From NCBI RefSeq assembly GCF_003007735.2, contig NZ_PXNQ02000001.1, positions 124,001 to 188,000 of the forward strand: DNA of 64,000 bases, written 5' to 3'. A model generated the notes under the pieces. That model saw nothing but the letters and a program-made list of their open reading frames with translations, was not told the DNA's origin and made no database searches. Below, piece after piece: positions 9,073 to 19,200 of the stretch; position 1 is the stretch's first letter, and each line of letters opens with the position of its first letter. The position numbers were made by a program, and so were the translations under genes. The stretch is from Paracoccus methylarcula. Lineage in GTDB: Bacteria; Pseudomonadota; Alphaproteobacteria; Rhodobacterales; Rhodobacteraceae.

Positions 9073-10695
9073 ATGTCCCAGACCCCGCCTGACTGGCAAT
9101 CCCTTTGCCCATTCTGGCCCGCCGCAACCGCCCAAGGTTATCGCGCGGCGGGAATTTGGCAGGCGGAGACCTTTTTTGACGTCCTCGACGGCCTGGTGGC
9201 GGCTCATGGTGACCGGCTGGCGGTGATCGACGGGGCGCGCCGCCTTGGCTATGCCGAACTGCGCAACCGCGCTCTGGCCCTAGCTCATGGGCTTCGGGTT
9301 CTCGGCCTGCGCCGCGGCGACCGGGTCATCGTCCAGCTTCCCAATTGTGCTGAATTCGTCGAGCTTTGCTTTGCGTTGTTCCGTCTCGGAGTGGTGCCGG
9401 TGTTGGCCCTTCCCGCCCATCGTGATCTGGAAATAGGTCAGTTCGCCGCGTTTTCCGAGGCGAAGGCATGTTTCATCCCGGCGACGGTCGAAGGCTTCGA
9501 CATGGTTGCGATGGCCCGGCGGGTTCAGAAAGCCACGGCCTCGATGCGCCATGTCATCGTGTTGGGAGAAGGGTTCGAGGCACTCTACCAGCCTGACGGC
9601 CCCGCTGATTGGGAGGGCCCGGTTGCCGAGGATGTCGCCTGCTTCCAGATCTCGGGCGGCACGACCGGGATTCCCAAGCTGATCCCGCGCCGGCATATGG
9701 AATATATCTATAACGTGCGCTGCGCGGCGAAGGTCAGCGGCTTCACGCAGGCGACCCGTTACCTCTGCGCCCTACCGATGTCGCATAATTTCCCGATGGC
9801 CTGTCCCGGGTTTCTCGGGGCGCTGATGTCCGGAGGCTGCGTGGTGATCGCGCCCAATCCCTCTCCCGATACTTGCTTTGCGCTGATCGCGGAACATGGC
9901 GTCACCGTCACCGCCCTGGTCCCGCCATTGGCGGTGCTATGGCTGGAAACGGCGCGCGAGCCTCTGTCGCTGGAACTGTTGCAGGTCGGGGGCGCCAAGA
10001 TCAACCCTGCAACAGCGCGGAGGATCGGTCCGGAACTGGGATGCCGCCTGCAGCAGGTTCTGGGCATGGCCGAGGGACTGATCTGCTACACCCGGCTGGA
10101 CGACCCGGAACAGCGCATCATCCATACGCAGGGCAGGCCGATGTCCGAATATGACGAGGTTCGGGTCGTCCGGTCCGACGGAGTCGAGGCCGCTCCCGGC
10201 GAAACCGGTGAGTTGCAGACGCGCGGCCCCTATACCATCCGGGGCTATTTCAATCGCCCCGATGTCGATGCGGATGCCTTCACGGCGGATGGGTTCTACC
10301 GCAGCGGCGATATCGTCAGCCGCGACAGCGACGGTTACCTGACCGTCGAGGGCCGCGACAAGGACCAGATCAATTGCGGCGGAGAAAAGATCGGTGTGGA
10401 CGAGGTCGAGGATCTGTTGCTTTACCACCCATCGGTTGTGGATGCCGCTGTCGTGGCGCGTCCGGATGACAGGATGGGCGAGCGTGCCTGCGCCATCGTC
10501 ATTCCGCGCGATCCACGCCCCTCGGCGCTGTCGCTGCGCCGGCATTTGCGCGATGCGGGCCTTGCCGGGTTCAAGATCCCCGACGAGGTGATCTTTGTCG
10601 ATGCCTTCCCGCAAACCGGCGTCGGCAAGGTCAACAAGCGGCAATTGCGCGAGATGTTGCAGCGGCAGCATTTCGGCGGGGATGTCCCAGCATGA
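9073..10695 (+). CDS. Salicylate-AMP ligase (EntE/YbtE/PchD family)
   Basis: Stand-alone aryl-acid adenylating enzyme of about 540 residues: activates an aryl acid with ATP and loads it on an aryl carrier protein. Core motifs are ISGGTTGIPKLIPR (A3), the acid-pocket segment SHNFPMACPG, GMAEGL, YRSGD and the C-terminal GVGKVNKRQL lysine. Aligned by hand to DhbE, Asn239 matches the hydroxyl-binding Asn235, while Cys244 sits where DHB-specific enzymes have Ser240 and an isoleucine sits at the Val337 position. Salicylate enzymes such as YbtE/PchD also carry Cys there, so salicylate is the predicted substrate. The ATG at 9073 is preferred over 9049 because AAAGGA precedes it. It overlaps the next gene by four bases (ATGA). 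Confidence 0.85.
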   Translation: MSQTPPDWQSLCPFWPAATAQGYRAAGIWQAETFFDVLDGLVAAHGDRLAVIDGARRLGYAELRNRALALAHGLRVLGLRRGDRVIVQLPNCAEFVELCFALFRLGVVPVLALPAHRDLEIGQFAAFSEAKACFIPATVEGFDMVAMARRVQKATASMRHVIVLGEGFEALYQPDGPADWEGPVAEDVACFQISGGTTGIPKLIPRRHMEYIYNVRCAAKVSGFTQATRYLCALPMSHNFPMACPGFLGALMSGGCVVIAPNPSPDTCFALIAEHGVTVTALVPPLAVLWLETAREPLSLELLQVGGAKINPATARRIGPELGCRLQQVLGMAEGLICYTRLDDPEQRIIHTQGRPMSEYDEVRVVRSDGVEAAPGETGELQTRGPYTIRGYFNRPDVDADAFTADGFYRSGDIVSRDSDGYLTVEGRDKDQINCGGEKIGVDEVEDLLLYHPSVVDAAVVARPDDRMGERACAIVIPRDPRPSALSLRRHLRDAGLAGFKIPDEVIFVDAFPQTGVGKVNKRQLREMLQRQHFGGDVPA

Positions 10696-11093
10696 CCCGT
10701 CCAGGACGCGACGAAACCGGCCTGCACCCGGTTCCTCCGGGGGAAGCGCGTTCCCTCGACGATATCCGCGCGGGGATCGACGGCATCGACCGCCGGATCA
10801 TCGAATTGCTGGCGCTGCGCCTCGCTTACGTTCACCGTGCGGCGGATTTCAAATCCGATCTCGGCTCGGTTCCCGCGCCCGAGCGCGTCCGTGCAATGCT
10901 GGACGACCGTGCCGAATGGGCCGGGTTTGTCGGCCTGTCCCCCGATTTCATCGCGCCATTGTTCGCGCAGATCAGCGAGTGGTTCATCCGCCAGCAGATC
11001 GCGCATTGGCCCGACCGCAACCCCGTCGCCAGCGAGAGCAAGCCCGACCCGACCCCTGCGCCCGGCGCAGATAACCGAAGGGATGCTCCATGA
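10692..11093 (+). CDS. Isochorismate pyruvate lyase, PchB-like (chorismate mutase fold)
   Basis: Small all-helical enzyme (133 residues) predicted to split isochorismate into salicylate and pyruvate. After a proline-rich leader of about 20 residues, the AroQ-type pattern IRAGIDGIDRRIIELLALR is followed by the active-site loop lysine (FKSD), the ERVRAML segment and the C-terminal WFIRQQIAHW helix, whose glutamine matches the PchB active site. Basic residues corresponding to PchB Arg14, Arg31 and Lys42 are all present. A plain chorismate mutase is the alternative, but its position between a salicylate-AMP ligase and isochorismate synthase (four-base overlaps on both sides) strongly favours the lyase. 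Confidence 0.85.
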   Translation: MTRPGRDETGLHPVPPGEARSLDDIRAGIDGIDRRIIELLALRLAYVHRAADFKSDLGSVPAPERVRAMLDDRAEWAGFVGLSPDFIAPLFAQISEWFIRQQIAHWPDRNPVASESKPDPTPAPGADNRRDAP

Positions 11094-12264
11094 CCTCGAT
11101 GCTGCAGGATTTCGCGCCCGACAGGGCGGAAACCGCTGTACCCTGTTTCGCCTTTGGCGGCGCGCGCGGATTTATCACCGGCCGTGGCGTCGCATGCCCG
11201 GTCGCGCGCGGTCCGGCCGCAACGCTGGAAGAGCGTGTGGCGACGGTATGGCGCTCGGCCGGCACGGATGCGGCGATTGGCGGGGCGCTGCCCTTCGACC
11301 GCGATGCCGACGATTACCTGTGGCTGACCGAGCATCTCGGCTACGAGACTTCGTCCGCCGCCACCGGCATGGCGATTGCGCCGACAGTGGGTGTCCGTGC
11401 CGAACCCTCGGCGCAAGAATACGCGGATGCCGTTGCCGAGGCGCTGCGGATCATGGATGCGGAAAAGGGCGCCGAAGGTCTGCGCAAGATCGTGCTGGCC
11501 CGCACGCTGGCGGTTCAGGCCGAACGTCCGATCTCTCCGGCGGCGCTGTTGTCGCGGCTGACCGAGGATCCGGCGGCCACCGCCTACCGGGTGGCCTTGC
11601 CCGACAGCGCCGGGCGACAGGGAAGGTCCCTTGTCGGGGCGACACCGGAACTGCTGGTGGAAAAAGCCGGGCGGCGGGTATCGTCCTTTCCCCTTGCCGG
11701 ATCGGCACGGCGCAGCCGCGATCCCCGGGCGGATGCGGCGGCGGCCAGCAGCCTGGCTGCATCCGAAAAGGATCGGCGGGAACATGCGATGGTGGTCGAA
11801 TATATCCTCGACACGCTTGCTCCCTGGTGCCGCGAACTCGGTGCACCCGAGGGCACCGGCCTGACCTCGACCCGCAGCATGTGGCACCTGGGCACCCGTA
11901 TCGAGGGGCAGTTGAAGGACGGTGATATCCCCTCGGTGGTCCTGGCGGGAAGCCTGCATCCCACCCCTGCCGTCTGTGGCTTGCCGCGCGACCGTGCCGC
12001 CGGGTTGATCCGCAGGCTGGAACCGGTGGCGCGCGGCTTCTACGCCGGAGCGGTAGGCTGGAGCGCGGCAAATGGCGACGGTGCCTGGTATGTGGCCATC
12101 CGCTGCGCCGAGCTTTGCGGCAGCGAAGCCCGTCTTTACGCGGCGCGGGTATCGTCCCCGGTTCGGACCCGGAGGCCGAGGCGGCCGAGACCGCTGCCAA
12201 GTTCGAGGCGCTGCTGAGGGCCTTTGGCCTGCCTTCCGCAACCGGCGTTGCCCGAGAACACTGA
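11090..12264 (+). CDS. Isochorismate synthase (EntC/DhbC/PchA family), frameshifted near its 3' end
   Basis: Predicted to isomerise chorismate to isochorismate, the shared precursor of salicylate and DHB. The chorismate-binding fold is clear: LRKIVLARTL, VGATPELLVEK, FPLAGSARR, EHAMVVEYI, LHPTPAVCGLPR and FYAGAVGW. As sequenced, the frame runs to 12217 and ends in an unrelated arginine/proline-rich tail. The true family C-terminus (GAGIVPGSDPEAEAAE, then FEALLRAFGLP) is encoded one frame over from 12142 to the stop at 12264. One missing G at about 12141-12143 (tac gcg [g]gc gcg) explains this. The lost segment holds conserved acidic metal-site residues, so the protein as read would probably be inactive. 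Sequencing error or a real mutation are both possible. Confidence 0.85.
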
Positions 12265-12279
12265 TCCGGAGAACCCTTG

Positions 12280-12924
12280 ATGTCTCTTCCTTCCATCGCC
12301 GCCTATGATCTGCCGGTCCCGCACGAACTGCCCCCTTCGAAGGCGCCGTGGCAGGCGGATCGCGGGCGGATGGCCCTGCTGGTGCATGACATGCAGCGGT
12401 ATTTCTGCGCCGCCTTCGCGCAGGGCACCGGCCCGCTTGCCGAGGTGGTCGCCAATATCTCCTGTCTGTTGCAGTCCGCGCGGCAGTTGGATGTGCCGGT
12501 CTTCTACACCGCGCAGAAGGGCGGCCAGCTTCGCGAGGATCGCGGCTTGCAGGCCGATCTGTGGGGGCCGGGAATGAAGGCCGTTCCCGAACATGAAGAC
12601 ATTCTGGCCGAACTGGCGCCGATGCCCGGCGATATCGTCCTGGTCAAGCATCGCTACAGCGCCTTCCAGCGCTCGAATCTGGAACATCTGATGCGTGCCC
12701 GTGGGCGGGATCAGCTGGCGATTGCCGGGATCTATGCGCATATCGGCTGTTTCGCCACCGCGGTCGAGGCGTTCCAGCGTGATATCCAGCCTTTCGTCCT
12801 TGCCGATGCGCAGGCCGATTTCGACCGGAGCGGGCATGATATGGCGATGTCGATGGCGGCTCGTTACAGCGGCGTGGTTACCGGAACAGGCAGTTTTATC
12901 AAGGCTCTGGAGGCGACATCATGA
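12280..12924 (+). CDS. Isochorismatase (EntB N-terminal type, no carrier domain)
   Basis: Hydrolyses isochorismate to 2,3-dihydro-2,3-dihydroxybenzoate and pyruvate. The 214 residues cover only the isochorismatase domain: LLVHDMQRYF with the catalytic aspartate, VFYTAQKGGQ, VKHRYSAFQRSNLE, and the IAGIYAHIGCFATA active-site segment. EntB and VibB carry an aryl carrier domain after this point; here the protein stops, and a separate carrier gene lies at 14263-14502. The ATG at 12280 with GGAGAA upstream is chosen over the preceding TTG. The stop overlaps the EntA-like start by four bases. Confidence 0.9.
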   Translation: MSLPSIAAYDLPVPHELPPSKAPWQADRGRMALLVHDMQRYFCAAFAQGTGPLAEVVANISCLLQSARQLDVPVFYTAQKGGQLREDRGLQADLWGPGMKAVPEHEDILAELAPMPGDIVLVKHRYSAFQRSNLEHLMRARGRDQLAIAGIYAHIGCFATAVEAFQRDIQPFVLADAQADFDRSGHDMAMSMAARYSGVVTGTGSFIKALEATS

Positions 12925-13694
12925 AACTGGAAGGTTTTTCCGGCCATGCCGCTTTCGTGACCGGCGCGGCGGGCGGGATCGGTCTGGCCGTGGTCAGGAT
13001 GCTGTCCGAGGCCGGGGCCAGGGTATTCGCGACCGACATCCCTGCGGCATTGGAGCGGTTGCCGCAACAGGACGGCAGCACGGTTCACTGGCACCCGCTG
13101 GATGTCAGCGATCCCGACGCGGTGGCGGGCTGTATCGGATTGGCCGAGGAAAGCGTCGGCCCGCTGGCGCTTGCCGTTCATGCGGCGGGGGTGCTGTCCA
13201 CGACGCCAGCCCTCGACCTGACGCCTGACGAATGGGACCGGGTGATGGGGGTCAATGCCGGGGGCAGCTTCAATATTCTTCAGGCTCTGGGCAGGGTGAT
13301 GGTTCCGCAGGGCAGGGGGGCGATCGTGGTGATCGGCTCGAACGCGGCGGGGATCCCCCGGCAGCACATGGCGGCCTATGCGGCCTCGAAGGCGGCGGTG
13401 GCGATGCTGACGCGCTGCGTGGGGTTGGAACTGGCGGCGCATGGAATCCGCTGCAATATCCTTGCGCCGGGTTCGACGCTGACGCCGATGCAGACCGGGA
13501 TGTGGGCCGATGACAATGGTGCCGAAAGGGTGATTGCCGGCGATCCGGCCGGTTTCCGCACCGGCATCCCGTTGGGCAAGCTGGCCACGCCCGAGGATAT
13601 CGCTGCCGCCGCGATGTTCCTGTTGTCCGATCAGGCCGGGCAGATCACCATGGCGGATCTATATGTCGATGGCGGGGCGACATTGCGCGCCTGA
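12921..13694 (+). CDS. entA: 2,3-dihydro-2,3-dihydroxybenzoate dehydrogenase (EntA-like SDR)
   Basis: Short-chain dehydrogenase (257 residues) predicted to oxidise 2,3-dihydro-DHB to 2,3-dihydroxybenzoate with NAD+. It has the cofactor loop VTGAAGGIG (residues about 13-21), the Asp after beta-2 (FATDI), NAG, the catalytic set Ser in IGSNAAG with YAASK, and the C-terminal YVDGGATLRA. It is the last gene of the plus-strand aryl-acid operon. Its last 64 bases overlap the 3' end of the convergent phosphopantetheinyl transferase gene. General SDR function is certain; the exact substrate rests on context. Confidence 0.88.
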   Translation: MKLEGFSGHAAFVTGAAGGIGLAVVRMLSEAGARVFATDIPAALERLPQQDGSTVHWHPLDVSDPDAVAGCIGLAEESVGPLALAVHAAGVLSTTPALDLTPDEWDRVMGVNAGGSFNILQALGRVMVPQGRGAIVVIGSNAAGIPRQHMAAYAASKAAVAMLTRCVGLELAAHGIRCNILAPGSTLTPMQTGMWADDNGAERVIAGDPAGFRTGIPLGKLATPEDIAAAAMFLLSDQAGQITMADLYVDGGATLRA

Positions 13695-14266
13695 AGCGCG
13701 ACCCATGTCAGCACCCGCCCGTGCCCGATCCGGCAATTGACCGTAAAGCGGCGTCCCGCTGGCCAGTCGGGTGACAAGTCCCGCGTAAGCACCAGCGCGC
13801 AGGGGGGATCGAAGCGCGCATCCTCGAAGCCGAAAAAGCCGACATGCGGATAAAGCGCTTTGAACAGGCTTTCCTTGGCCGAGAAGGCAAGTGTCAGGTT
13901 CAGCGGATCCTCCGCCCCGACCGGGCCGAGCACCGGGAGGACCTCGCGCGCCGTGACGGCATCCATCAGCGTTTCGATATCGACCCCGACCGCATGGTAG
14001 CGCCGGGCGCAGGCGGCCAGGGCGACGGCGTTCTGCCGGTTGTGACTGATCGAGCCGATGATGCCTTCGGGCCATACCGGCAACCGGTCGGGGCCCATGC
14101 CGACAAGGGCGGCTTGCCCGGTCAGCCGATGCAGGGCTACCTGCGCCGCCATCCTGCCGGCCACATATTCCACCCGTCTCGGGGGGCGGGCAGCGGCGAT
14201 TGCCGCGGGCAAGGGCATCCCCGTCTCGCCGCCCACCTGCCGCAGCGCAAGGGTAAGGCCGGTCAC
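13631..14266 (-). CDS. Sfp/EntD-type 4'-phosphopantetheinyl transferase
   Basis: Transfers phosphopantetheine from CoA to carrier proteins of the siderophore assembly line. Diagnostic motifs are GIIGSISHNR, VGVDIE with the Mg2+-binding acids, and FSAKESLFKALYP. The frame extends upstream to an ATG at 14299, but the GTG at 14266 overlaps the stop of the carrier gene in a GTGA arrangement, typical of translational coupling, and gives a normal length of about 211 residues. Its tail overlaps the convergent entA gene by 64 bases. Its likely main substrate is the carrier encoded immediately upstream. Confidence 0.88.
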   Translation of the reverse strand: MTGLTLALRQVGGETGMPLPAAIAAARPPRRVEYVAGRMAAQVALHRLTGQAALVGMGPDRLPVWPEGIIGSISHNRQNAVALAACARRYHAVGVDIETLMDAVTAREVLPVLGPVGAEDPLNLTLAFSAKESLFKALYPHVGFFGFEDARFDPPCALVLTRDLSPDWPAGRRFTVNCRIGHGRVLTWVALQARNVAPPSTYRSAMVICPA

Positions 14267-14502
14267 CCGGCGCGGCGTTCGCGGATCAGGGCCGACCATG
14301 CGTTCAGGGTTGGAGTGCGGGCCAGTTCCTCGAAGCTGACCTGGATGCCACGCTCTTTCAACTCCCCGGCCAGGGTCATGACGCGGATCGAATCGAGACC
14401 GTAGAAGATCAGGCTTTCGTCGGGATCGATGCTGTCCTCATCCTCGATCAGCTCGGTGACACGGGCTTGCAGCCAATCGAGATCGGAAAGTGTCTCGGTC
14501 AT
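14263..14502 (-). CDS. Stand-alone aryl carrier protein
   Basis: A 79-residue acyl/aryl carrier protein like the C-terminal domain of EntB/VibB. The phosphopantetheine site is intact in LIFYGLDSIRVMTLA, with Ser about residue 39. It would hold DHB or salicylate as a thioester after activation by the AMP ligases. The ATG at 14502 (MTETLSD), with AAAGGA nine bases upstream, is preferred over the ATG at 14526. It is sandwiched between the DHB-AMP ligase and the phosphopantetheinyl transferase. It is the only carrier in the window with an intact serine. Confidence 0.9.
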   Translation of the reverse strand: MTETLSDLDWLQARVTELIEDEDSIDPDESLIFYGLDSIRVMTLAGELKERGIQVSFEELARTPTLNAWSALIRERRAG

Positions 14503-14530
14503 TCTGGAAAATCCTTTCATTTTCATGATT

Positions 14531-16147
<1,617 letters not shown>

Positions 16148-16235
16148 AAGTCACCTGATGCGATTGTCGTTCGATGTCTGGCTGAGGGCTGAAATCTGCC
16201 CGTGGCTTCGGTGCGTGTTGACCGCCGATTATAAC

Positions 16236-16250
16236 TGAGTATTTTTATCA
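16236..16250. promoter_or_regulatory. TGA-N9-TCA iron-box-like dyad (RirA/IRO type)
   Basis: TGAGTATTTTTATCA matches the TGA-N9-TCA pattern described for iron regulators of the RirA type in alphaproteobacteria. It lies in the AT-rich spacer between the divergent DHB-AMP ligase and NRPS starts, 30 bases before the chosen NRPS ATG, so it could repress both operons when iron is plentiful. Binding is inferred from the pattern only. Confidence 0.55.
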
Positions 16251-16279
16251 TGATTTGTCAACCATCCCGACAGGACATC

Positions 16280-19200
16280 ATGCAGGACTTGACCGCGATG
16301 CAAGCCGCCTACTGGGTCTGGGGGCATTCCCCCCGCGCGACCGAGGGCGTTTCGGCGCATCTCTATGCCGAATTCGACACCGGATCGCTGGATCCGCAGC
16401 GGCTGCAGGACGCCATTGGGCGGCTTTTCGCCGCTCATCCAGCCCTGTCCGTCGCGGTGGATGCCGACGGGATGCCCTTTCACGCCGCGCCTCCGTCGCT
16501 GGAGGTCGAAGACCTGCGCGATCTGCCTCTTGCCGGGCAAGAGCGCAGACTCGAGATGATTCGGCAGCGGAAATCCCATCAGCGGCTGGCCCTGGATCAG
16601 GGGGCGGGGATGCAGCTGTCGCTTAGCCTGCTGGGGCCGGAGCGCGCGCGCCTGCATCTCGATCTGGACATGATCACGGCGGATCCGTCCTGTTTCGGGC
16701 AGATCGTCGAAGATCTGGCGCTAGCTTATGAGGGCGAAGAACCGTCACGCCGGGCAACCCCGCCGCTGCGTCAAACCAGCCCGGAGGATCGGGACTGGTG
16801 GCGTGATCGATTGGCAACATTGTTCGAGGCGCCTGCCCTGCCCGAAGGCACCGGTGGCCAGCCTGCGAGTTTGCGGCTTTTCTCATTGCTGACCACCGCC
16901 GAAGCACAGGCGCTGCGGCAGGTGGCCCGGCGCAGCCGCGTCACCTTCTCGGCGCTGATGATGACGCTGTTCGCGGCGCATCTGGGCAAGGCTATCGGGC
17001 AGGAAAGGTTTCGGCTGAACCTACCGACCTTCCTGCGTGACGGTGGTGATCCGGCGGCGGTGGGCGATATTTCCGATCTGCTCGTGCTGGGAATCGAGAT
17101 TGCCGATCTGCCCTTTGCCTCGCTGTGCCGGAGGCAGCAGGAGGACCTGTTCGCCGCGCTCTCGCATCGAGGCTATTCCGGCACTTCGGTGCTGCGTGAC
17201 CTGTCACGGCTGCGAGGCACGATCGAGACTGCGCCGGTGGTGTTCACTGCCGGGCTGGACCTGTCGGGGCGGGTGATCCTGGGGCCGGTGGCGTCACGGT
17301 TGTTCGGGCCGATGGTCTGGGTGATGTCGCAGGCACCGCAGGTTGCCCTGGACGTGCAGCTAGGCATGCTGCCCGAGGGGCTGCTGGTCAACTGGGACCT
17401 GCGGACAGATCGGGTCAGCGAAGCCTGGGCGCGCGAACTGTTTGACCGTTTTGTTGCCTCGGCCCGCTATCTAGCGGCCAATCCCGAGGCAGCGGAGCTG
17501 CCTCTTGCGGCATGGCAGGATACCGCCCGGCGGCCGTTGACGATGCTGCAACAGGCCTATCTGATGGGGCGCGAGGCGCATCTGCCACTGGGCGGCGTGG
17601 CGATGCAGAAATTCCGCGAGTACCGTGGCGAACTGAGGATAGCCGATCTGCGCGCGCGGCTGGCGGAGCTGATGTCGGTCAATCCGGCCCTGCGTACCCG
17701 GATCGACCCGGTTGGCCTGACCTGCCAAGAGGTTGGGATGGAGTTGCCATTCGAGGTGACGGATCTGCGTCATCTACCGCTTGCCGAGGCCAAGGCGCAG
17801 GTTGACGGGCTGCGCGACGAATATGCCCATGCCCTGTTCGAGCTCGACGGTCCGCTTTGGCATGTGCGGGCCTTCCTGATGCCCGATGACCGCGATCCGG
17901 TGGTGGTTTTCGCGCGCTTCGACGCGCTGATCCTGGATGGGCAGTCGATCTGTTCGCTGCTGGCGCGGATGTTCGACGCTGCGCCGCTGAAGGCACAGCC
18001 TTCCGCTGCCCGGCCACGTCTGGATCCCGCCGCCCGCCGCAGGGCCGCCGCTTACTGGCGCGATTACCTGGCCGGGCTCGAAACCCCGCCGCGCCTGCCA
18101 TGGCTTGCTCCGCTGGAAGGGATCGACAGCTCCCGCTATCGCCGTCAGAGCCTGCGTTTGCCTCGGGATGTGCTGGGGCAGTTGCGCCGTATCGGCGCCG
18201 GGCAGGGATTGTTCCTGAACTCAGTCCTGACCGCAATCCTGCTTGACGTGCTGGCGCGTTGGACGACTGACGGGCAGCTATGCGTCGCGGTGCCCGTGAC
18301 TCCGCCGGATGCCACAGCCGGAGGGGCGGGAACGCAGAATGCTTCGACCTTCATTCCGCTGCGTTTCGACGCGACACGGGGCACGCTGTCTGAACGGGCC
18401 GCAGCATGCCAGGCCGACATGATGGCCGGGCTGGAACAGACCGCGTTCAGCGGGCCCGAGATCGGGCGGCTGCTGATGAACGCAGGGAGCGGCGCGCTGC
18501 CCCTGCCAGTGGTGCTGACCAACGGGATGGGGTGGGAACGTCCCGCCCCTGGCCCGATGCGGCTGATCCGTGGCCTGACCCAGACACCGCAGGTGGCCCT
18601 GGATCTGAGGCTGGCCCTGGATGCCGAAGGTGGGCTGGAGCTGAATATCGACCATGCCGCACGGGCGATTGACGAGGCACTCGCACAAGAGATGCTTGCC
18701 GCCATGGGCCGGGCGATCCGGGCTGTCTGCGGCAGGGGCGCGTTGGAGCTTGCCGCGCATGAGGTGCTGGCACTGGATCATTATCGCTACAACGCCATGC
18801 AGGACATGCTGGCCGAACCGGAGGTGGATTTCCTGTCGGCCATCGCCCGGAACCTCTTTGACGGCGACTGCGCGCAAACGGCGCTGCATTACGGGACGCA
18901 ATCTGTCAGCTATGCGCAGCTTGGCCGCATGGTGGCATCGGCAATCGGCGGATTGCGGGTTCGGGGACTGGCAGAGGGCGATGTGGTGGCGATCTGCCTG
19001 CCGCGCGGTCCGCAGCATCTTGCGCTGCAACTGGCCTGTGCCCTGGAGGGGCTGATCTGGGTGCCGATCGACGCCTCCGCGCCGGTGGAACGCCGCCGCT
19101 ATCTGCTGGAAAACTGCGATCCGGCCCTGATCGTCGCCTCGGACGAGGTTGACGATTTTCCCTCGATTTTAGCCGAGACGCTGCTGACGATACCGTCGGA

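Noticed and set aside
12072..12308. Separate small gene overlapping the isochorismate synthase 3' end
   Set aside because: It is in a third frame with a basic, low-complexity product; the meaningful coding continuation is the frame that restores the EntC-type ending.
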